Shown here: in pieces, positions 1 through 5,416 of the stretch
Layout: every line of letters starts with the position of its first letter
How positions within the stretch are numbered: position 1 is the stretch's first letter
Assembly: GCA_024643585.1 (NCBI GenBank)
Contig: JAHEMP010000173.1
Location: forward strand, 1 to 5,416
Reading direction: 5' to 3'
Length of the DNA: 5,416 nucleotides
Origin: Crocinitomicaceae bacterium
GTDB lineage: Bacteria; Bacteroidota; Bacteroidia; Flavobacteriales_D; Crocinitomicaceae
The notes under the pieces: generated by a model
Seen by the model: the letters and a program-made list of their open reading frames with translations, nothing else
Databases searched by the model: none
Told to the model about the DNA's origin: nothing
Program-made: the position numbers and the translations under genes

Positions 1-1
1 G

Positions 2-736
2 GAATATCGCATTGAACATAGATTCGGGGATATTGCTGGATCAAATGGTGGTGTTCAGACGGCCTTTGGATTTGATCAAGCGGCGGATATTCGCATGGCC
101 ATGGAATATGGAATAACGAATAAATTGATGGCTGGTCTAGGCCGTAGCAAAGGTATAGGAAGACCATACACCTCGTTAATGGATGGTTTTTTAGCTGGTC
201 GTTTTTTAACTCAAAACAAGGAAAAAAATATGCCAGTTTCAGCTTCCATAATCGGAACGGCCTACTACACCTACATGAAACCGGTTTTAGATTCTCAGTC
301 CGTCGCTTTTTTCGACAACAAAGCTTCAAGGAGACTGGCGTATTCCACGCAATTGGTGATCACACGAAAATTCTCTGACAGAATTAGTTTGGCCATAATG
401 CCGACCTATGTGCATCGAAATTATGTTGCGCAAAATGACGTAAATGATTTGTTTTCAGTTGGGTTTGCAGGAAACATCAAAATCAACAAAAAAATGGGGG
501 TGATTTTTGAATATTTTGCAAATATTGAACCTGAAAGTTTTCGCCCAAACGCTACAAACAGCCTTGGTGTAGGGCTTGAATTCGTTACCAACGGTCACAA
601 TTTTCACGTCAATTTCACAAATTCAAGAGGTTTCGGAGCCTTGCAATACATAGCCTTAACAGAAGAAAGCTGGCTAAAAGGTCAGTTTAGGTTGGGCTTC
701 AGTATTTCTAGAAATTTTAAAATAAAAAAATCATGA
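2..736 (+). CDS. DUF5777-like outer-membrane beta-barrel protein, 5' end missing
   Basis: The reading frame is open from base 2, so the gene starts before the window; 244 residues are visible up to the TGA at 734-736. The first visible residues (EYRIEHRFGDIAG, then FGFDQAADIRMAMEYGIT and KLMAGLGRSKG) resemble the conserved core I associate with the DUF5777 family of Bacteroidota. The ATG at 95 lies inside this conserved stretch and is not a credible start. The rest alternates short hydrophobic and polar segments separated by turns, with aromatic residues, as in a small outer-membrane barrel. Family members are somewhat longer, so I infer that the signal peptide and roughly 50 residues are missing. 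It overlaps the next gene by 4 bases (ATGA), which indicates an operon with translational coupling to a haem-type lipoprotein. The function of the family is not established; transport or anchoring of partner proteins is only a guess. The family call is from memory of the motif, not from a search. Confidence 0.8.
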   Translation, partial: EYRIEHRFGDIAGSNGGVQTAFGFDQAADIRMAMEYGITNKLMAGLGRSKGIGRPYTSLMDGFLAGRFLTQNKEKNMPVSASIIGTAYYTYMKPVLDSQSVAFFDNKASRRLAYSTQLVITRKFSDRISLAIMPTYVHRNYVAQNDVNDLFSVGFAGNIKINKKMGVIFEYFANIEPESFRPNATNSLGVGLEFVTNGHNFHVNFTNSRGFGALQYIALTEESWLKGQFRLGFSISRNFKIKKS

Positions 737-1113
737 AATTTTTAATACCCTTTTTTACATTGCTTGCATTTGGATACTTGTCTTTGCAGATGTCCTCTTG
801 CACGAAAGAGAAAGTTCCATTGCCCTCCGTGTCAAATCCAGTGATAAATAATTGTCCGGATACCATTTCCTTTCAAAATCAAGTTTTTCCGATGATAGAT
901 GTCAATTGCAACACTTCTGGTTGCCATGATTCTGGAGCGGGAGGGTATACGCTGACAAATCATTCTCAAATAAGTGCAAATGCGGAAATAATATTAAAGG
1001 TTATAAAGCATGAAAGCGGTGTTGAACCCATGCCTCAAGGACAGTCAAAATTGGCAGATTCGCTTGCCCAACAATTCAACTGCTGGATATCCCAAGGTAA
1101 AGCAGACAATTAA
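733..1113 (+). CDS. Small cytochrome c-like lipoprotein with CX4CH haem motif
   Basis: This 126-residue protein starts with a hydrophobic signal (residues 1-19) ending in M-S-S-C, a lipobox-like site with lipidation expected at Cys23. The -3 residue is Met, a slightly weak match. Residues 59-65 read CNTSGCH, a CX4CH variant of the c-type haem motif, with His65 as proximal ligand. A Met-Pro at 100-101 (EPMPQG) is a candidate distal ligand, as in small class I cytochromes. The segment before the motif (FQNQVFPMIDVNC) and the end (CWISQGKADN) fit cytochrome domains of Bacteroidota and Planctomycetes that begin with 'V.PI...C' and end with 'WI..GA'. Two further cysteines, Cys41 and Cys117, flank the domain and might form a disulfide. 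Its ATG overlaps the stop of the upstream barrel gene (ATGA, 733-736), so the two are probably translationally coupled; the leader is A-rich without a Shine-Dalgarno. The likely role is electron transfer at a periplasmic or outer-membrane face. Covalent haem attachment is inferred. Confidence 0.8.
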   Translation: MKFLIPFFTLLAFGYLSLQMSSCTKEKVPLPSVSNPVINNCPDTISFQNQVFPMIDVNCNTSGCHDSGAGGYTLTNHSQISANAEIILKVIKHESGVEPMPQGQSKLADSLAQQFNCWISQGKADN

Positions 1114-1122
1114 AAATAGAAT

Positions 1123-1153
1123 TTTGAAACCAAGAAAGCTTTTAATAGATTTA
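1123..1153 (+). promoter_or_regulatory. Candidate Bacteroidota promoter for the Reeler-like gene
   Basis: TTTG at 1123-1126 is followed after 19 bases by TAGATTTA at 1146-1153. This matches the Bacteroidota -33/-7 pattern (TTTG or TTG, about 19 bases, TAnnTTTG), with one mismatch at the last base. Transcription would begin near 1160, leaving a leader of about 36 bases. The downstream gene could also be read through from upstream genes, since no terminator-like hairpin is evident in the 82-base gap. Confidence 0.45.
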
Positions 1154-1195
1154 CGAAGAAAAATAGCAGAAACAAGTAATAATCAATAAAATACT

Positions 1196-2074
1196 ATGAA
1201 GAAAAATTACATTTTAGCATTAACATTAGGACTAAGTATAGCCTTTGTATCTTGGCAAAAGTCAGGTACGGTTCAATCCAATACCTTTAAAAAAACCCAT
1301 AAAAACAATTCGGGTGCTTCGACTGGAAAAACAGGAGCTCCTGGGGAGTCGAATTGCACGGAATGTCATACAGGTTCCGTTCAATCTGGAACGACGGAAA
1401 ATTTGTTACTTGTTGGTAATGCAGGAGGGCCGATAACCTCCTATGTACCAGGTCAGTCCTATACGGTAACTTTGTCGATGTCTTCAAGTCCAAGTAAAAA
1501 GGGAATGCAAGTAACGGCCTTGAATTCGAGTAATCAAGCTGCAGGATCTTTTTCGACAATTACAGGAGGTGGAGTTGCAATAACCAATGGAAGTGGTAAA
1601 ACCTACGCGAATCATACCGCGGCAAGCACGCTACCAACTTTTCCAGGATGGGCATGGACATGGACAGCTCCAGCAACGAATGTAGGTCCTGTCGACTTTT
1701 ATGTTGCGACAAACAAGGCAAATGGGAATGGAAATAATTCAGGCGATTTGATCTATTTATCTAGTCATACTTATGGCAGTACAGTAGGAATCGAAGAAAA
1801 TAAAATCGAAGTCGTGGGCGAATTTAACGCTTCTTTTTCAGTTGAGAATTCAACCATTTATATTCAATATTCATCATTGATAAACGGAAAAAACCACGTC
1901 AATGTTGTTGATATGAACGGCAGATCTGTGCTCAATATGAATATGGGAACTTCTAGTGTCGGGGTGAACAAGGACATGATTATTTTACCAGAATACATAA
2001 AAAATGGTATGTACATTGTGCAGTTTTTCGTTGACAACTATTCAATGACAAAAACGATTGTTGTAGAGCGATAA
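1196..2074 (+). CDS. Secreted Reeler-like (choice-of-anchor V) protein with CXXCH haem site and T9SS sorting tail
   Basis: This 292-residue protein has a Sec signal peptide (KKN, then a hydrophobic core at residues 5-18) with no lipobox cysteine. Residues 44-60 contain GKTGAPGESNCTECHTG, with one CXXCH haem-binding motif at Cys54, Cys57 and His58. The 'TGAPGE..C..CH' context is typical of what is annotated as the choice-of-anchor V domain, related to Reeler domains. Residues of about 66-195 form the beta-rich body: YVPGQSYTVTLSM, then KKGMQVTAL, then FPGWAWTWTAP, then GPVDFYVATNKANGNG. The C-terminal part, about 218-292, ends with VNVVDMNGRSVLN and IKNGMYIVQFFVDNYSMTKTIVVER, the pattern of a type A T9SS sorting domain, so export across the outer membrane and surface attachment or release are expected. 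It lies 82 bases after the cytochrome-like lipoprotein and a strong terminator follows it. Function is unknown; a surface redox or haem protein is the natural inference. Confidence 0.88.
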   Translation: MKKNYILALTLGLSIAFVSWQKSGTVQSNTFKKTHKNNSGASTGKTGAPGESNCTECHTGSVQSGTTENLLLVGNAGGPITSYVPGQSYTVTLSMSSSPSKKGMQVTALNSSNQAAGSFSTITGGGVAITNGSGKTYANHTAASTLPTFPGWAWTWTAPATNVGPVDFYVATNKANGNGNNSGDLIYLSSHTYGSTVGIEENKIEVVGEFNASFSVENSTIYIQYSSLINGKNHVNVVDMNGRSVLNMNMGTSSVGVNKDMIILPEYIKNGMYIVQFFVDNYSMTKTIVVER

Positions 2075-2092
2075 GAATTGAAAAAAATAGTG

Positions 2093-2122
2093 AAATCCGG
2101 CTTCAAAAAAGAGGTCGGATTT
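2093..2122. terminator. Bidirectional rho-independent terminator between convergent genes
   Basis: A 12-bp stem pairs 2093-2104 (AAATCCGGCTTC) with 2111-2122 (GAGGTCGGATTT), containing two G-U pairs, around an A6 loop at 2105-2110. T residues run to 2126 on the plus strand, and an A7 tract at 2081-2087 supplies a T tract when read on the minus strand. It starts 19 bases after the stop of the Reeler-like gene. It ends just 2 bases from the stop codon of the minus-strand gene, so it can serve both transcripts. Confidence 0.88.
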
Positions 2123-2124
2123 TT

Positions 2125-2691
2125 TTATTCCAAACGTTTGTCGACCAGCTTGCGTACTTTTTTAAAGAATTGAAAAGGATTCATAGTGCGCCAATCCATA
2201 TCGTCCAATTCTCCTCCGGTTGCGAAATATTGATCTAAATTTATTTGGTTGAATTCCTTTGAAACATGATCATGAAAATTAATCATGGCAACCCAACCGT
2301 CTTCCAATTCGTCAAACCATTCTTCGTAATAGCTATCATCCGAATAATGAAAGTTCAGCACATTTTCCCCAATCAAAATGAATTTATTGATTCCTGAATC
2401 CATCATTTCCTCAATAACGTCACGCTTCAATGTCATGATATCGTTTTCAATGGCGTCGTTCCATTCACCAATCATTTCAATGATAGCATATTGTTCGTCG
2501 TATTCGACAAATAATATTTTTATGAAAAGGGTTTCGGAACCTATGCTATCCCATTGAGGATGAATAACATAGTTGTATATTTTGTGCTCAAATTCGAACT
2601 CGGAGTACTCCCGTTCGAAAAAAGGAGACTGCGGGTCTTCAGCGGCAATGTAAAAGTCGCGCCATTCGAAAAAGGGTTCCACAAAATGCAT
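2125..2691 (-). CDS. Conserved acidic protein of unknown function
   Basis: This 188-residue protein has no signal peptide, lipobox or membrane segment, so a cytoplasmic location is expected. I do not recognise a named domain, but the sequence feels like a conserved hypothetical protein of Bacteroidota. It is very rich in Asp and Glu, especially at residues 18-35 and 116-132 (YSDDSYYEEWFDELEDG). It has alternating strands and helices: NYVIHPQWD at 40-48, TLFIKILFVEY at 54-64, AIIEMIGEWNDAI at 69-81, then a helix, then KFILIGENVLNFH at 103-115. The C-terminus is basic (FFKKVRKLVDKRLE). The mixed alpha/beta pattern suggests a small globular domain. The ATG at 2691 is the only sensible start, because the next in-frame Met is near residue 73. 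It is convergent with the haem cluster and divergent from the DUF4836-like gene, so it is probably transcribed alone. Confidence 0.85.
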   Translation of the reverse strand: MHFVEPFFEWRDFYIAAEDPQSPFFEREYSEFEFEHKIYNYVIHPQWDSIGSETLFIKILFVEYDEQYAIIEMIGEWNDAIENDIMTLKRDVIEEMMDSGINKFILIGENVLNFHYSDDSYYEEWFDELEDGWVAMINFHDHVSKEFNQINLDQYFATGGELDDMDWRTMNPFQFFKKVRKLVDKRLE

Positions 2692-2695
2692 AGAG

Positions 2696-2703
2696 CAAAA
2701 TTA
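2696..2703 (-). promoter_or_regulatory. Candidate -7 element immediately before the acidic protein gene
   Basis: On the minus strand the bases read TAATTTTG, an exact match to the Bacteroidota -7 consensus TAnnTTTG. Only four bases (CTCT) separate it from the ATG, so transcription would begin at or very near the start codon. No TTG at the usual spacing is seen; the nearest upstream TTG is 13 bases away, which is short. This element may be real and give a leaderless message, or it may be a chance match in AT-rich sequence. Confidence 0.35.
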
Positions 2704-2748
2704 CACTAAGTTGGCACAATCTTGGTTATGGATGTGGAAATAATATTT

Positions 2749-2756
2749 TACTTTTG
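2749..2756 (+). promoter_or_regulatory. Candidate -7 element for the DUF4836-like/msrB operon
   Basis: The bases TACTTTTG match the Bacteroidota -7 consensus TAnnTTTG exactly. Transcription would start near 2762, giving a leader of about 21 bases before the ATG at 2783. The closest upstream TTG (2722-2724) is 24 bases away, longer than the usual spacing of about 19-20, so the -33 part is weak. The position in a 91-base divergent intergenic region supports a promoter here. Confidence 0.5.
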
Positions 2757-2782
2757 ATATCCATATAACGCAAACACTGATT

Positions 2783-4234
2783 ATGAAATTGTTTAAAAAT
2801 GTATTGACCCTATTTTTAGCAGCCTTTATTATAGCTTCATGTTCCGGAGACAAGGACAATAGAAGTGTGCAAGAATATGCATCGGCTTTTGTAAATGAAA
2901 GTGAGAACGTTTTCGTTTTTGGTTCAGTTGATTTAAAATCCATCCTTCAAAAAGCAGATTATGAATCGGTACCAAAATTTGGTGGCATTATAAAAGGTGA
3001 ACTAAAAAATATCGAAACAGGATTGAATCTGGATGCAGGTGTTTACTATGCTCTGGAAGGACCGTTCCAGGATGGAAATATTGGAAGTGTTTATGCTTTT
3101 GCTGAGGTAAAAAATATAGATAGTTTAAAACTGCAACTCACACAAAGAGGTTATGATTTGGAGAGTGCGAGCGGCATAGACTATTTCAGAAGCGGAGACG
3201 TTGCTTTCGGTATAAAAGGAAAATTGGCGTTGATGCTTGTTAAATCTGGAGAATTTGATACAAAAGAACTAATTAGCGGGGCTTTCAAACGAGCAAATGG
3301 AAAAGAACTGTCTGGAAAGGCAAAAGAGCTAATAGTTGGAAAATCGGATATTTCCATTAATCTTGATTTGTATAAAAATTATCTAGCCAATAATGAACAG
3401 TTGGGCACGATTACGAAAGAGAACAAAAAGCAATTGGAGGAAATGATGAAAGACTCATATACGCAATCAACCATTTCTTTCGAAGATGGACAGTTGCGCA
3501 TGTCTTTAAAAAATCACTTTTCAGTTAGTTTGCAAAAAAGAACCATGATGCTTTCTGATGACAAAGCTTCTATTCGTGAAACGATGGGGAACGGTGAACC
3601 CAAAATTGCAGTTTCTACCAACATTGATATGGTACAATTGCAGGCCTGGATGGATGATTTTGCACCTGGGGTTTTGGATAATCTATTAGAACAAGCTGGT
3701 CCGTTGAATATGGCCATGATGATGGCTGGAGGTAAATTATCGAACTTGGTCAATGGTAAATTAGGTTTTGCCATGTACGGCGAACCAAAAGCAGGATCCA
3801 TCGAACCGGATTTTAGTTTTTATGTTGGCTTGGGACCTCAAGGCAAACCTTTGGCAGAGATGGCGCAAAACTTTTTAAGCAAGGGCACCATGATTTTAAA
3901 CATAAATGAAAAAGGAGTGCAAGGAGCCTCAGCAGAAGCATTCAGAAATAGCGAAGGAAATAGAATAACCGTTCCGGCAGGTTGCGAATCGTTTGGCAAA
4001 ACAGCTTTTTCAGGATTTGCCTATTTGGATAATATGGATACAAAAGCATTTGAATTCAAAGGCGGAGCGAAAATGATAGAATTGGTGAAATACCTTAATT
4101 TTTCATTCGACGCTAACGGTGGAGAATTAATCGTTAAACTAAAAGACGACAAAACCAATGTTTTGAAACAAGCAGCGCAGTTTATGCTGAAAGAATTTGA
4201 ATCGCAAATTAGCGGGATTAATCCAGAATTGTAA
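2783..4234 (+). CDS. DUF4836-like lipoprotein
   Basis: This 483-residue protein starts with a lipoprotein signal: KLFK, a hydrophobic core, then I-A-S-C with lipidation expected at Cys20. The following SGDKDN is partly acidic, which loosely resembles the signals that send Bacteroidota lipoproteins to the cell surface. The mature protein begins with a segment (about 35-55, NVFVFGSVDLKSILQKA) like the 'value-per-protein-subunit' strands at the start of DUF4836 proteins. Two similar-looking halves follow, each with a strand plus a 'L..KL...Y' type helix. Examples are VDLKSILQKAD near 49 and NIDMVQLQAWMDDFAPGVLDNLL near 278-300. A methionine-rich patch (MAMMMAGG) lies at 310-317. Length and layout suit DUF4836 family members of about 500 residues, but the assignment is by recall and no catalytic residues are visible. 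It precedes msrB by 3 bases and is likely co-transcribed with it. Function is unknown. Confidence 0.75.
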   Translation: MKLFKNVLTLFLAAFIIASCSGDKDNRSVQEYASAFVNESENVFVFGSVDLKSILQKADYESVPKFGGIIKGELKNIETGLNLDAGVYYALEGPFQDGNIGSVYAFAEVKNIDSLKLQLTQRGYDLESASGIDYFRSGDVAFGIKGKLALMLVKSGEFDTKELISGAFKRANGKELSGKAKELIVGKSDISINLDLYKNYLANNEQLGTITKENKKQLEEMMKDSYTQSTISFEDGQLRMSLKNHFSVSLQKRTMMLSDDKASIRETMGNGEPKIAVSTNIDMVQLQAWMDDFAPGVLDNLLEQAGPLNMAMMMAGGKLSNLVNGKLGFAMYGEPKAGSIEPDFSFYVGLGPQGKPLAEMAQNFLSKGTMILNINEKGVQGASAEAFRNSEGNRITVPAGCESFGKTAFSGFAYLDNMDTKAFEFKGGAKMIELVKYLNFSFDANGGELIVKLKDDKTNVLKQAAQFMLKEFESQISGINPEL

Positions 4235-4237
4235 ACC

Positions 4238-4615
4238 ATGACAAAAGACAAAGCCAATTGGAATGAACTCAACGAAGAGGAAAGACGAGTTATCATTCAT
4301 AAAGGAACAGAATATCCCGGGACTGGGGAATACAATAAGTTTAAGGCCGAGGGTACCTTTGTATGTCGTCAATGTGAAGCACCTTTGTATGACTCCACAA
4401 GTAAATTTGATTCCGGTTGCGGTTGGCCATCTTTCGACGATGACATTTCAGAAAATGTAGAACGAGTTTTAGATGCGGACGGTCGTCGCGTAGAAATTGT
4501 ATGCAAAAATTGCAAGGGACACCTAGGTCACGTTTTTGAAGGAGAAAGATTTACAGCAAAAAATACGAGACATTGTGTAAATTCTGTGTCTATAAAATTT
4601 GTCCCGAAAAATTAA
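4238..4615 (+). CDS. msrB: Peptide-methionine (R)-S-oxide reductase MsrB
   Basis: This 125-residue protein reduces the R epimer of methionine sulfoxide, free or in proteins, using thioredoxin as reductant, and so repairs oxidised proteins. The MsrB signature is complete. Two CXXC pairs, Cys43/Cys46 (CRQC) and Cys89/Cys92 (CKNC), bind structural zinc. SGCGWPSF at 59-66 carries the candidate resolving Cys61. GHLGHVF at 94-100 contains the conserved histidines. RHCVNSVSIKF at 111-121 holds the catalytic Cys113 and Asn115. The N-terminal NELNEEERRVIIHKGTEYPGTGEY is also typical. There is no signal peptide, so it should act in the cytoplasm. The length equals that of single-domain MsrB proteins, with no MsrA fusion. 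It begins 3 bases after the stop of the DUF4836-like gene with no Shine-Dalgarno and no separate promoter visible, which suggests translational coupling. No terminator-like hairpin is obvious after it. Confidence 0.97.
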   Translation: MTKDKANWNELNEEERRVIIHKGTEYPGTGEYNKFKAEGTFVCRQCEAPLYDSTSKFDSGCGWPSFDDDISENVERVLDADGRRVEIVCKNCKGHLGHVFEGERFTAKNTRHCVNSVSIKFVPKN

Positions 4616-4680
4616 GGGTAAATAATTGCGAAAGGCGCATAGCTGATGACGAATTTTGTTTCCAACAATACTATTCTTCG

Positions 4681-4720
4681 CTAATCCGCTAATCCGCTAA
4701 TCCGCTAATCCGCTAATCCG
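4681..4720. repeat. Five tandem copies of the 8-bp unit CTAATCCG
   Basis: The octamer CTAATCCG is repeated five times without a mismatch over exactly 40 bases. The flanks break abruptly (TTCG before, GCATCC after). It lies in the 116-base region between the convergent msrB and transglycosylase genes, 65 bases after the msrB stop and 11 bases before the transglycosylase stop. The unit is not self-complementary and forms no hairpin, so it is not a conventional terminator. The rest of this intergenic region (4616-4680 and 4721-4731) shows no gene, no strong hairpin and no clear promoter. A perfect array of short units usually arises by slipped-strand replication; whether it has a role is not known. 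Confidence 0.97.
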
Positions 4721-4731
4721 GCATCCAAGTT

Positions 4732-5416
4732 TTACGGATATTTACAGAAATACATTTTTTGACTTTTCGTCTCTATCATTTCGTGTAAAATCAATTGAGA
4801 GGCTAAAGCCAACTGGGTGTAATTTTGAGAATTGTTTCCAAATCCAGCAGCAGAATTTTGCCACATGTCCTTGATTAAATCTTGACCACCTTGTTCTGGA
4901 GCAATTTTATTCACAACTGCTGCAACATTTCCTGCTCCTGCATGGTAGATGTGCAAAACAAACAAACGAAACCAAACATCACTTTCTTTATAGGCAATGT
5001 TGTGTTTGTCCAAAATTACTTTTGCCTCAGGAATACAAACGCGAGATATTAAGCGAGATGAACCGTAAGCCGAACGTTCAAAGTTTTCTCTTTCGTCTAC
5101 GTATTTGTTTACTGTCAATCCTTGGGCACGTGCCACAGAAGGCATCAATTGAAAAGCTCCATACGCTCCACTTTTTGATTTTTTCAGTTGACCAGGACTT
5201 TCAATTAATAAAATCGCTTGTGCATACCAAGGGTCAACGCCAGCTTCTTCAAAAGCAGCTACACCTTTTGATAATTGGGGATAAACAGCATCAAATTTGT
5301 AAAAATCGTTCTTTCCAGATGTTACGTATAACTGCTCGTTTGCTGGTAAACCAAATTGTTCTCTAAGTTGGGCTTTGTGTGCTTCTTTTTCGGCATTCGT
5401 TTGACTGCTCCAGTCA
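4732..5416 (-). CDS. Lytic transglycosylase (SLT domain), 5' end missing
   Basis: The minus-strand frame is open to the right edge; 227 residues are visible, ending at the TAA at 4732-4734. The TTG at 5146-5148 lies inside the conserved core and is not a start. Fragment residues 69-76 read LLIESPGQ, with Glu72 as the candidate catalytic acid of the goose-lysozyme-like fold. SGAYGAFQLMPSVARAQGL follows at about 82-100, equivalent to the 'GA.GL.Q.MP.TA' motif. IYHAGAGNVAAVV at 156-168 corresponds to the 'AYNAG.G.V' motif near the end of the domain. These three blocks in order define the Slt/MltC/MltE-type transglycosylases, which cleave the glycan strands of peptidoglycan and leave 1,6-anhydromuramic acid. 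The first 60 or so residues (Asp- and Lys/Glu-rich, then FKYFDAVYPQLSKGVAAFEEAGVDPWYAQ) match the helix that usually leads into the domain. The export signal is outside the window. It faces msrB tail to tail. Confidence 0.88.
   Translation of the reverse strand, partial: DWSSQTNAEKEAHKAQLREQFGLPANEQLYVTSGKNDFYKFDAVYPQLSKGVAAFEEAGVDPWYAQAILLIESPGQLKKSKSGAYGAFQLMPSVARAQGLTVNKYVDERENFERSAYGSSRLISRVCIPEAKVILDKHNIAYKESDVWFRLFVLHIYHAGAGNVAAVVNKIAPEQGGQDLIKDMWQNSAAGFGNNSQNYTQLALASQLILHEMIETKSQKMYFCKYP

Noticed and set aside
95..97. ATG as start of the barrel protein
   Set aside because: The frame is open to base 2 and the preceding residues (EHRFGDIAG) are conserved family sequence.
1287..1559. Minus-strand open frame inside the Reeler-like gene
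   Set aside because: It is antisense to a gene whose haem site and sorting domain are evident.
2701..2943. Minus-strand open frame of 80 codons spanning the divergent promoter region
   Set aside because: It overlaps the start of the DUF4836-like gene and its promoter element, and its composition does not look like a real protein.
3514..3801. Minus-strand open frame within the DUF4836-like gene
   Set aside because: It is antisense to a long lipoprotein gene with a good signal peptide, and there is no sign of an independent gene.
4629..4639. Hairpin GCG-AAAGG-CGC after msrB as a terminator
   Set aside because: The stem is only 3 bp and no T tract follows, so it does not qualify.
4681..4720. 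CRISPR array or replication-origin iterons
   Set aside because: Units are 8 bp with no spacers, so it is not CRISPR. No replication initiator gene or AT-rich unwinding region accompanies it, so iterons are not supported.
5146..5148. TTG as start of the transglycosylase
   Set aside because: The conserved Glu and the GA.GA.Q.MP motif lie upstream or across this codon in the same open frame, so the gene begins beyond the window.
5022..5366. Plus-strand open frame of 114 codons
   Set aside because: It lies entirely opposite the transglycosylase, whose catalytic motifs are clear. The protein has no recognisable features and is a shadow.

Overview
The window looks like chromosomal DNA from a member of the Bacteroidota, probably of the Flavobacteriales type. 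The evidence is: AT-rich coding sequence; a C-terminal type IX secretion (T9SS) sorting domain; DUF5777- and DUF4836-like proteins, families I know mainly from this phylum; A-rich leaders without Shine-Dalgarno sequences; and matches to the Bacteroidota sigma-factor promoter TAnnTTTG. The genus cannot be fixed from the sequence.

Layout. (1) Positions 1-2074, plus strand: a cell-envelope and redox cluster. It holds the 3' part of a DUF5777-type outer-membrane beta-barrel, a small lipoprotein with an atypical CX4CH haem site (sharing ATGA with the barrel gene), and a secreted protein with one CXXCH site, a Reeler-like 'choice-of-anchor V' region and a T9SS sorting tail. A strong hairpin at 2093-2122 lies between this cluster and the next, convergent gene and probably terminates both. 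(2) Positions 2125-2691, minus strand: a conserved, very acidic protein of unknown function, with a promoter-like element almost touching its start codon. (3) Positions 2783-4615, plus strand: a DUF4836-like lipoprotein followed after 3 bases by msrB (methionine-R-sulfoxide reductase), apparently one operon behind its own promoter. (4) Positions 4616-4731: a short convergent intergenic region with five perfect copies of an 8-bp repeat. (5) Positions 4732-5416, minus strand: the C-terminal part of a lytic transglycosylase (SLT fold), running off the right edge.

How the parts may work together. Genes in region 1 have matched locations: outer-membrane barrel, lipid-anchored haem protein, and secreted or surface-attached haem protein. 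They plausibly serve one envelope redox or electron-transfer function, but this is inference; no substrate is visible. The other genes are ordinary envelope and maintenance functions: protein repair and peptidoglycan cleavage. I see no mobile elements, CRISPR arrays, tRNAs, rRNAs or phage genes. Most of the window is ordinary core-genome sequence; the points most worth a second look are the haem-protein cluster and the octamer repeat array.
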